Position numbers and translations under genes: made by a program. A DNA stretch of 38,927 nt from a bacterium HR24 (lineage in GTDB: Bacteria; Chloroflexota; Dehalococcoidia; SM23-28-2; HRBIN24). The DNA lies in assembly GCA_002898715.1 (NCBI GenBank), contig BEIA01000009.1, positions 1 to 38,927 of the forward strand, read 5' to 3'. Under the pieces are notes generated by a model that ran no database searches, had not been told where the DNA came from, and saw only the letters and a program-made list of their open reading frames with translations. This document shows positions 32,663-38,927 of this stretch, piece after piece; position 1 is the stretch's first letter, and the number at the start of each line of letters is the position of its first letter.

Positions 32663-33324
32663 CCGAGCCCCGTCTCGTCCTCGCCTCGGCCTCGCCCAGG
32701 CGGCAGGAGCTTCTCTCCCTGCTGGGGATCCCGTTCCTCGTCGACCCGCCCGATATCGACGAGTCCCTGCCCGAGCGCTCGCCCAACGTCCCGGCCGTGG
32801 CCCGCAGCCTGGCGCGGCGCAAGGCCCTCACGGTGGCCGAAAGGCATCCGGGCGCCGTCGTACTGGCCGGGGACACGGTCGTCGCCCTGAAGGGGCGGCT
32901 GCTGGGCAAGCCCGCCAGCCCGGCCGAGGCAGAGGCCATGCTGCGGGCACTGATGGGCAGGGAACACCGGGTGGTCACCGCCGTGGCCGTAGCGCAAGGG
33001 CGAAGAGCATGGGCCGGCCACGCCTCCACCCGTGTGCGTCTGCGCCCCTTCGACGACTCGGAGCTGCGCGCCTACGCCGAAAGCGGCGCCGCCTTCGATA
33101 AGGCTGGCGCCTACGCCATCCAGGACGAGGAGTTCCGGCCGGTGCTCGCTTACTCCGGCTGCTACTGCAACGTGGTCGGGCTGCCCGTGGCCTTAGCCGC
33201 GGCCCTGCTGGTCGAGGCAGGTGTGCCGGTAGAGGTGCAAACGGAGCAACTGCCGGCGGACTGCCCCTCTTGCCCGCTGTGGCGAAAGGCCCCTGGCCTG
33301 TTGTGCCCGGCAGCGAGGCGCTAG
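32659..33324 (+). CDS. maf: Maf-family nucleotide pyrophosphatase with Cys-rich tail
   Basis: A 221-residue Maf/YhdE house-cleaning pyrophosphatase that hydrolyses non-canonical or excess nucleoside triphosphates. It shows [21 protein letters not shown] at the N-terminus, [61 protein letters not shown] and [19 protein letters not shown]. The C-terminus extends about 25 residues past the usual end and carries [15 protein letters not shown]. It starts at ATG 32659, overlapping the methyltransferase stop as ATGA. In many genomes Maf proteins sit with cell-division or RNA genes. Confidence 0.93.
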   Translation: MTEPRLVLASASPRRQELLSLLGIPFLVDPPDIDESLPERSPNVPAVARSLARRKALTVAERHPGAVVLAGDTVVALKGRLLGKPASPAEAEAMLRALMGREHRVVTAVAVAQGRRAWAGHASTRVRLRPFDDSELRAYAESGAAFDKAGAYAIQDEEFRPVLAYSGCYCNVVGLPVALAAALLVEAGVPVEVQTEQLPADCPSCPLWRKAPGLLCPAARR

Positions 33325-33327
33325 AAT
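33322..33327 (+). promoter_or_regulatory. Possible -10 box before the helicase gene
   Basis: TAGAAT overlaps the maf stop codon and ends 12 bases before the helicase ATG at 33340, the same geometry as at 29912-29930. Because three of the six bases are the stop codon, this may be coincidence. Confidence 0.25.
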
Positions 33328-33339
33328 GGCGGTCGAGGC

Positions 33340-35535
33340 ATGAGCGACCCCATCCTGGACCCCCTGAACCCGCGCCAGCGCGAGGCCGTCACCCACACCG
33401 AGGGCCCGCTGCTCATCATCGCCGGGCCGGGCTCGGGCAAGACGCGGGTCATCGCCCACCGCATCGCCTACCTCTTGGCGCACCGGCGCGTGCGCCCCTA
33501 CCGGATCCTGGCCGTCACCTTCACCAACAAGGCGGCACGGGAGATGCACGAGCGGGTGGTCTCCCTGGTGGGAGAATCGGTGGGGCAGGAGATGACCATC
33601 TGCACCTTTCACTCCCTGTGCGCCCGCATTCTGCGGGCCGACGGCCACCATATCGGCGTTCCCCGCACCTTCGCCATCTACGACGAGGACGACCAGCAGG
33701 CGGCGGTGCGCCAGGCCCTGGCCGAGCTGGACCTGGACGCGAAGCGGACACCGCCCGGGGCAGTGCTGTCGCTCATCTCCCGCGCCAAGGCCGAGATGCG
33801 CTCGCCCCAGGCCATGGCTGCCCTGGCCCAGAGCTACTTCCAGGAGGTGGCCGCCCGCGTCTACCAGGTCTATCAACGCATCCTGGAGGACAACTCGGCC
33901 CTGGACTTCGACGACCTGCTCAACAAGACCGTACAGCTCTTCCAGGAGCACGAGGAGGTACGGGCCCGATACGCCGAGCGATTCCTCTACCAGCACGTGG
34001 ACGAGTTCCAGGACACCAACGTGGCCCAGTACGCCCTGGCCAAGCTGCTGGCCGAGCCCCACCGCAACCTGTGCGTGGTGGGCGACCCTGACCAGTCCAT
34101 ATACACCTGGCGGGCAGCCGACATCCGCAACATCCTCAGCTTCGAGCACGACTTTCCGGAGGCGAAGGTAGTCTTCCTGGAGCAGAACTATCGCTCCACT
34201 CAGTCCATCCTGGACTGCGCCCGGCACGTCATCGCCAAGAACCGCCAGCGCAAGGAAAAGGGCCTCTGGACGGAGAACGGCCCCGGCCTGCCCGCTCTGG
34301 TCTACGAGGCCTTCGACGAGGTGGAGGAGGCGTCCTTCGTGGCCGCCGAGGTGGAACGACTGGCGCGGGAGGAGAGGCGGCCCTACCGCCACTTCGCCGT
34401 CATGTACCGCACCAATGCCCAGTCGAGGCCGCTGGAGGAGGCGTTCCTGCGCCGCGGCATCCCCTACCGCCTGGTGGGGGGCGTCCGCTTCTACGAGCGC
34501 CGCGAGGTCAAGGACCTGCTGGCCTACCTGCGCCTGATCCAGAACCCCTTCGATTCGGTGGCCCTGCTAAGGGTGCTGAACGTGCCCCCCCGGGGCATCG
34601 GCGAGCGTACGGCCCTGGAGCTGCAGCGCTGGGCGCGGGAGCTGGGGGTGCCCCTGTACGCCGCCCTGCAGCTCCTGGCCGAGCAGGAAAAGGACTCGCC
34701 CTCGCCCGAGGCCGTCGCGGCGCCGCGGCCTGGCTTCCAGCGGCGGGCGGTGGGCGCCCTGCTGCGCTTCCTGGGCACCGTCAACCAGCTCATCGCCCTG
34801 GCACCCGACCTGGGCCTCTCGCAACTGGTGGACGCCGTCATCGAGACCACCGACTACCGCTCGTACATCCTCTCGGAGCCCCGGGGCGAGGAGCGCTGGG
34901 AGAACGTGGAGGAGCTGCGGTCGGTGGCCGCCACCTACGACGAGCTGAAGCCTCAGGACGCCCTCTCGGCCCTGCTGGAGGACGTGGCCCTGGTGACGGA
35001 CGTGGACCGCTACGACGAGCGGGCCAACGCCGTCACCCTCATCACCCTGCACGCCGCCAAGGGGCTGGAGTTCCCGGTGGTGTTCATCGTGGGCCTAGAG
35101 GAAGGCCTACTGCCCCACATCCGCTCCTTCGATGACCCCGACCAGATGGAGGAGGAGCGCCGCCTCTGTTACGTGGGTATGACCCGGGCCAAGGAGCTGC
35201 TCTATCTGGTGCGAGCCTTCCGGCGCACCCGCGGCGGGCCCCATCCGCCCTCGCGGTTCCTGGCCGACATCCCGTCCCACCTGCTAGCCGCAGCCGGGCC
35301 GCGCCGGCCTGCCCAGCTCTACGCCGCCGCCGCTGCCCCTCCTGCCAATAACGGCTCCCCGCCTCCGGCCTTCAAGGCCGGCGACAGGGTGCGTCATCCT
35401 CGCTTCGGTGAAGGGGTAGTGGTCTCCTGCACTCCCACCGGCGACGACCTGCTGGTGACCGTCGCCTTCAAGGGCGAGGCGGGCGTCAAGAAGCTCATGG
35501 CCTCGCTGGCGCGGCTGGAGCCCCTGGGGCCCTAG
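33340..35535 (+). CDS. pcrA: ATP-dependent DNA helicase PcrA/UvrD
   Basis: A 731-residue superfamily 1A helicase acting in nucleotide-excision repair, replication restart and removal of RecA filaments. It has LNPRQREAV (Q motif), Walker A AGPGSGKT (28-35), motif Ia LAVTFTNKAAREMHERV, CTFHSLCARILR, Walker B VDEFQDTN (Asp221-Glu222), motif III VVGDPDQSIYTWRAAD, motif IV FLEQNYRST, motif V VTLITLHAAKGLEFPVVFIVGLEEG and motif VI RLCYVGMTRAKELLYL. The C-terminal about 60 residues (FKAGDRVRHPRFGEGVVV) match the small tail module of PcrA-type helicases that binds RNA polymerase. Full length, no disruption. It lies 15 bases after maf. Confidence 0.95.
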   Translation: MSDPILDPLNPRQREAVTHTEGPLLIIAGPGSGKTRVIAHRIAYLLAHRRVRPYRILAVTFTNKAAREMHERVVSLVGESVGQEMTICTFHSLCARILRADGHHIGVPRTFAIYDEDDQQAAVRQALAELDLDAKRTPPGAVLSLISRAKAEMRSPQAMAALAQSYFQEVAARVYQVYQRILEDNSALDFDDLLNKTVQLFQEHEEVRARYAERFLYQHVDEFQDTNVAQYALAKLLAEPHRNLCVVGDPDQSIYTWRAADIRNILSFEHDFPEAKVVFLEQNYRSTQSILDCARHVIAKNRQRKEKGLWTENGPGLPALVYEAFDEVEEASFVAAEVERLAREERRPYRHFAVMYRTNAQSRPLEEAFLRRGIPYRLVGGVRFYERREVKDLLAYLRLIQNPFDSVALLRVLNVPPRGIGERTALELQRWARELGVPLYAALQLLAEQEKDSPSPEAVAAPRPGFQRRAVGALLRFLGTVNQLIALAPDLGLSQLVDAVIETTDYRSYILSEPRGEERWENVEELRSVAATYDELKPQDALSALLEDVALVTDVDRYDERANAVTLITLHAAKGLEFPVVFIVGLEEGLLPHIRSFDDPDQMEEERRLCYVGMTRAKELLYLVRAFRRTRGGPHPPSRFLADIPSHLLAAAGPRRPAQLYAAAAAPPANNGSPPPAFKAGDRVRHPRFGEGVVVSCTPTGDDLLVTVAFKGEAGVKKLMASLARLEPLGP

Positions 35536-35575
35536 GAGGGGCCAGGGCGGTGCCCGGTTGACCTCCCAGGACGCT

Positions 35576-36400
35576 ATGGACTGGTTCTTCGATCACGGTG
35601 TCAGGATCCTGGGCATAATAGTCGCCCTGGTGCCGGTGTACCTCGTCTTCCGGGTACTCTTCCCCCGCCTGCTGGGCCGTGTCCTCTCTCATCCGGCGGT
35701 GGACATGGACTTCCGTCGGCGGGTGGAGACCCTGGCCTCGGCTGCCAACTGGCTGGTGCTGGCGGTGCTCATCGTCATTGGCCTGCTGACGGTGCTGCCG
35801 GAGCTGGGCATCAACATCGCCGCCGTGCTCACGGGCCTGGGCATCACCGGGGTGGCCCTGGCCCTGGGCGCCCAGCTACTGGTGCGGGACCTCATAAATG
35901 GCATTTTCATCCTGCTGGAGGACCAGTTCCGCAAGGGCGACTACATCGCGGTGGGCAACCTTCAGGGCATCGTGGAGGACCTCAGCCTGCGCCGCACCGT
36001 GCTGCGGGACTGGAGTGGCGTGCTGCATTCCATACCCAACAGCCTCATCGGCACCGTCTCCAACTACACCCGCGGCGCCGGGGGCATCTACCTGACGGTG
36101 CGGGTGGCCTACGGGGAGGACCTGGAGCGGGTGCGGCGCATCGTCGATGGGGTGGGCGACTCGCTGGCCCGCGACCCCGTGTGGGCGCAGCACGTGGTGG
36201 AGCCGCCCCGCCTCGCCTGGGTGGAGGCGGTGGACGACCAGGGCGTGGTCTTGCGGGTGCGGGGCATGGCCAGGCCGGGCTGCCAGTGGGAGCTATCGGG
36301 GGTGCTGCGCCAGCGGCTGATGGAGGCGTTCGTCCGGGAAGGGGTGCGCGTCCCCTTCCCCTCCCACGTGCTGGCCCAGGACGAGGACCGCAAGGGCTAG
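35576..36400 (+). CDS. Small-conductance mechanosensitive channel, MscS family
   Basis: A 274-residue channel. Helix 1 (about 9-30) and helix 2 (about 53-75) precede the pore helix NIAAVLTGLGITGVALALGAQLLVRDLINGIFILLEDQF, which has the Gly/Ala packing of the MscS TM3. The soluble vestibule begins with FRKGDYIAVGNLQGIVEDLSLRRTVLRDWSGVLHSIPNSLI, the family hallmark. ATG at 35576 (AGGA five bases upstream) is preferred; TTG at 35558 would add six residues. Releases solutes on hypo-osmotic shock. The stop shares CTAG with that of rtcB. Confidence 0.92.
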   Translation: MDWFFDHGVRILGIIVALVPVYLVFRVLFPRLLGRVLSHPAVDMDFRRRVETLASAANWLVLAVLIVIGLLTVLPELGINIAAVLTGLGITGVALALGAQLLVRDLINGIFILLEDQFRKGDYIAVGNLQGIVEDLSLRRTVLRDWSGVLHSIPNSLIGTVSNYTRGAGGIYLTVRVAYGEDLERVRRIVDGVGDSLARDPVWAQHVVEPPRLAWVEAVDDQGVVLRVRGMARPGCQWELSGVLRQRLMEAFVREGVRVPFPSHVLAQDEDRKG

Positions 36401-37857
36401 CCCTTCACCACGCCGATGGGGCGCATGCGGGCCACCTTGAGGGATATCCCCGCCTCGTGCAATACCTCCACCACATCGGCCACGTCCTTGTAGGCCTCGC
36501 TGGCCTCCTCGGCCAAGAGCGCCCGGTTCTGCGCCCGCACGATGATGCCCTGGGCAGCCAGCTTCTCGGCAATGTCGACGCCGCGGAGCATGCGCTTGGC
36601 CGCGGCCCGGCTCTGGACGCGCCCGGCCCCGTGGCAGGTCGAGCCCCAGGTCTCCTCCATCGCCTTCTGGGTGCCCACCAGCAGGAACGAGTACCGCCCC
36701 ATGTCCCCCGGCACCAGCACCGGCTGCCCGATCCGGCGGTAGCGAGCGGGTACGTCGGGATGGCCGGGCGGGAAGGCGCGGGTCGCCCCCTTGCGATGCA
36801 CGCAGACCGTCAGCTCGCGGCCGTCCATGCGGTGGCGTTCGATCTTGGCGATGTTGTGGGCCACGTCGTACACCAGATGCATGCCCATGTCGCGCGGGTC
36901 GCGGCCCAGAACGCGGGCGAAGGCCTGCCGTACCCAGTGAGTGATGATCTGGCGGTTGCAGAAGGCGAAGTTGGCCGCCGCCGTCATGGCCGCCAGGTAC
37001 TCCTGTCCCTCCTTGGAGCGGATCGGCGCACAGGCCAGCTGGCGGTCGGGCAGGTGGATGTTGTAGCGCTTGGCGGAGGCCTCCATCACGTCCAGATAGT
37101 CCTCGCAGGTCTGGTGACCCAAACCACGGGAGCCGCAGTGGACGAAGACCACCACCTGACCAGGCTCGTGGATGCCCATGGCCGCCGCCTTCTCGGCGTC
37201 GTAGATATGGTCGATGACCTGTACCTCCAGGAAGTGGTTGCCGGAACCCAGAGTGCCAAGCTGGGGGGCTCCCCGCTCCTTGGCCCGCTTGCTCACCTTC
37301 TCGGGGTTGGCGCCTGGCAGGGCACCGCCGCCCTCTATGGCCTCCAGGTCCTCGGGCCAGCCGTAGCCCTGCTCCACCGCCCAGCGGGCGCCCTTGACCA
37401 GAACCTGGTCGATCTCCTTCATGGAGACCTTCACCAGGCCCTCGCTGCCCACCCCCGAGGGGATGTCGCGGAAGAGCTGGTTCACCAGCTCCCGCAGCTT
37501 GGGGCGCACGTCCTCCTCCCGCAGGTCGGTGCGGACGACACGGGTGCCGCAGTTGATGTCGAAGCCCACCCCTCCAGGCGAGATGACGCCGTCTTCCACC
37601 CGCATGGCAGCCACGCCGCCGATGGGGAAGCCGTATCCCCAGTGGATGTCGGGCATGGCCAGGGAATACTTGACGATGCCGGGCAGGAAGGCGACGTTGG
37701 CCACCTGCTCGATGGCCATGTCCTCGCCGATGTGCCCCAGCATCTCCTCCGAGGCGTAAATGAGTCCGGGCACCCTCATGCCCGGCTTGTACTCCTGAGG
37801 CAGGAGCCAGCGCCAGTCGTCGATCTTCTGCAGGACCTTCTTCCAGTCCTTGGCCAT
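36397..37857 (-). CDS. rtcB: RNA 3'-phosphate/5'-OH ligase RtcB
   Basis: A 486-residue GTP- and Mn-dependent ligase that joins 2',3'-cyclic phosphate/3'-phosphate ends to 5'-OH ends in tRNA splicing or RNA repair. Metal-site motifs: GGVGFDINCGTRVVRT, LGTLGSGNHFLEVQ and VVFVHCGSRGLGHQ, and AHNIAKIERH. The nucleophile that is guanylylated is His409 in TCHGAGRVQSR. The C-terminus ends with the conserved RMRPIGVVKG. ATG at 37857 follows GAGGGGTGG. It is the last gene of archease-hydrolase-rtcB, 13 bases after the hydrolase. Complete and not degenerate. Confidence 0.97.
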   Translation of the reverse strand: MAKDWKKVLQKIDDWRWLLPQEYKPGMRVPGLIYASEEMLGHIGEDMAIEQVANVAFLPGIVKYSLAMPDIHWGYGFPIGGVAAMRVEDGVISPGGVGFDINCGTRVVRTDLREEDVRPKLRELVNQLFRDIPSGVGSEGLVKVSMKEIDQVLVKGARWAVEQGYGWPEDLEAIEGGGALPGANPEKVSKRAKERGAPQLGTLGSGNHFLEVQVIDHIYDAEKAAAMGIHEPGQVVVFVHCGSRGLGHQTCEDYLDVMEASAKRYNIHLPDRQLACAPIRSKEGQEYLAAMTAAANFAFCNRQIITHWVRQAFARVLGRDPRDMGMHLVYDVAHNIAKIERHRMDGRELTVCVHRKGATRAFPPGHPDVPARYRRIGQPVLVPGDMGRYSFLLVGTQKAMEETWGSTCHGAGRVQSRAAAKRMLRGVDIAEKLAAQGIIVRAQNRALLAEEASEAYKDVADVVEVLHEAGISLKVARMRPIGVVKG

Positions 37858-37870
37858 CGCCTACCACCCC

Positions 37871-38761
37871 TCAGTCCATGCGGCCGTCGACCCGCAGGAA
37901 GAATTCCAGGACGAGACGGCGGGCCTCGGCGCTCTCGCCCATGATGCCGTGGGGCGCTCCGGGCACCACCGCGAGCTGCGCGCCGGGGATGCCGTCCGCC
38001 AGCTCTCGGCCCCAGTCGAGGGGCACTACCCGGTCGGCGTCGCCGTGCACGACGATGGTGGGGGCGCGCACCTCGGCCAGCCGCGGCCGCAGGTCCACGT
38101 CCAGGTATGCCTCGATGTTCTCCACCTCGGCGGCACAGAGCCGCGCCCACTGCTCCTCGCTCAGGGAGGCGGCGGCGTGCTCGGCCAGCCGCCGGTACTC
38201 GGCCTGCCACTCCTCCAAGCGTCCGTCGGCCTCCGCTGCCGGCCGCTCCCACAGGGCGGCCAGAGAAACGCGGGCCTCCAGGGGGCGCCGGCGCAAGATG
38301 GCCAGAGCCCCCTCGCGACGCAGGGCCTCCGCCTCTTCCCTGACCACCCTCGTCAGGCCACGGTCGGACTCGGGGTGGAAGAGCCTGGCGGCGGTGTTGG
38401 CCAGGGCCAGGGAGCGCACCCGCTGCGGGCTGCCCAGGGCCAGCAGCAGGGCGATGGGCCCGCCGGCGGAACTGCCGATGATGTGGGCCTGCTCCAGTCC
38501 CAGGTGGTCCATGAGGGCGAGCAGGTCTCCCACTTGGGCGTCCAGGGACCAGCCGTCGTGGGGCAGAGATGACCATCCACAGCCGCGCCGGTGGTAGACC
38601 ACGGCCCGGTAATGAGGGACGAACTCCTCCAGCCACTCGTAAGTACGGGGCTGGAGGCGATAGGCCGGGCCGGCGAAGCCCCCGTGGATGAAGAGCACGG
38701 GAAGGCCTGAGCCCCGCACATCGTACCAGAGGCGCACGCTATCGGTCTCCAGGTAAGGCAT
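37871..38761 (-). CDS. Alpha/beta-fold hydrolase, proline iminopeptidase-like
   Basis: A 296-residue serine hydrolase. The oxyanion region is VLFIHGGFAGPAYRL (22-36), the nucleophile elbow is GSSAG (Ser98), the acid is in VVHGDADRVVPL and the His in VPGAPHGIMG. A cap domain lies between about residues 125 and 220. GGF and YHRRGCGWSS near residue 60 resemble the proline iminopeptidase/2-hydroxymuconic-semialdehyde hydrolase group, but the substrate cannot be named. ATG at 38761 is chosen (GTGGGGGTG upstream); GTG at 38776 is an alternative. It sits between archease (30 bases upstream) and rtcB (13 bases downstream); whether it acts in RNA repair or is just a passenger is unknown. Confidence 0.87.
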   Translation of the reverse strand: MPYLETDSVRLWYDVRGSGLPVLFIHGGFAGPAYRLQPRTYEWLEEFVPHYRAVVYHRRGCGWSSLPHDGWSLDAQVGDLLALMDHLGLEQAHIIGSSAGGPIALLLALGSPQRVRSLALANTAARLFHPESDRGLTRVVREEAEALRREGALAILRRRPLEARVSLAALWERPAAEADGRLEEWQAEYRRLAEHAAASLSEEQWARLCAAEVENIEAYLDVDLRPRLAEVRAPTIVVHGDADRVVPLDWGRELADGIPGAQLAVVPGAPHGIMGESAEARRLVLEFFLRVDGRMD

Positions 38762-38791
38762 GGACAGCACCCCCACGTCGAAAGAGGGACG

Positions 38792-38927
38792 CTAGATGTC
38801 GAACACCACGCGGGCCCGCCACCAGCCGTCTTCTCGGCTGACCTGCAGGAGGTGGCGGGTGACGCCCTTGATGCCCACGCGCAGCTCGTGGCGCTGGGGG
38901 TCCATGCGCTCGCCCCAGGCGCGGGCG
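38792..38927 (-). CDS. Archease, C-terminal part (5' end cut by window)
   Basis: Forty-five codons enter from the window edge and end at TAG. The sequence RAWGERMDPQRHELRVGIKGVTRH followed by LLQVSREDGWWARVVFDI matches the end of archease proteins, where (K)AVTYH and a terminal (V/I)xFDI are conserved; here the motif reads KGVTRH. Archease accelerates RtcB guanylylation and broadens its nucleotide use. Finding it upstream of rtcB in the same direction strongly supports this assignment despite the short length. The slight departure in the AVTYH motif (GVTRH) is notable. The start and the N-terminal acidic metal ligands are outside the window. Confidence 0.85.
   Translation of the reverse strand, partial: ARAWGERMDPQRHELRVGIKGVTRHLLQVSREDGWWRARVVFDI

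Noticed and set aside
36181-37944. A 587-codon plus-strand frame opposite rtcB
   Set aside because: RtcB on the minus strand is complete and fully conserved, so the opposite frame is a shadow.

Overview
The window is a GC-rich, densely packed bacterial chromosome segment with about 36 protein genes on both strands, many overlapping by 4 bases or a few bases apart. I see no rRNA, tRNA, CRISPR array, transposase or prophage. Gene content and GC suggest a thermophile, most likely Chloroflexota; this is inferred from protein style and was not tested by a tree. The best thermophily marker is a ttuB-ttuA pair, which makes 2-thio-ribothymidine at tRNA position 54, a modification known from thermophiles.

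Region by region. 1-1624 (minus): cysteine desulfurase (cut by the window start) and a hotdog thioesterase. 1843-7939 (plus): purine genes purF, purM and purH, with a two-gene restriction-modification cassette between purM and purH. The cassette has its own promoter, whose spacer is a near-perfect palindrome, and its nuclease gene overlaps purH by ATGA. 7977-9781: a glycosyltransferase converging on plsX. 9925-11976: a selenium-binding-protein/methanethiol-oxidase homologue and a six-helix membrane protein. 11977-12387: the only long gap, holding a candidate structured RNA and a tiny reading frame on the minus strand. 12388-17743 (minus): aldehyde dehydrogenase, acetolactate synthase-like enzyme, TtuB, TtuA and a PflX-type radical SAM protein.

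17834-25173 (plus): a complete phosphate-starvation block: PhoB/PhoR-type two-component pair, then a histidine phosphatase and pstS-pstC-pstA-pstB-phoU behind three 11-bp Pho-box-like repeats. 25170-27740 (minus): three envelope proteins (YceI-like, a secreted helical-repeat protein, a His-rich membrane-anchored protein), divergent from a second two-component pair (27875-29872). 29930-36400 (mainly plus): a BioD-like/DRTGG protein, a zinc-ribbon membrane protein (minus), a TrmA/RlmD-type RNA methyltransferase, Maf, a PcrA/UvrD helicase and an MscS channel. 36397-38927 (minus): archease (cut by the window end), an alpha/beta hydrolase and the RNA ligase RtcB.

Themes: sulfur transfer to tRNA (cysteine desulfurase, TtuB, TtuA and perhaps the U54-type methyltransferase), phosphate sensing and uptake, and RNA repair. 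Expression signals recur: several promoters place the -10 box only 9-12 bases before the start codon (leaderless or nearly so), and three of five convergent gene pairs end on one shared CTAG that supplies both stop codons.
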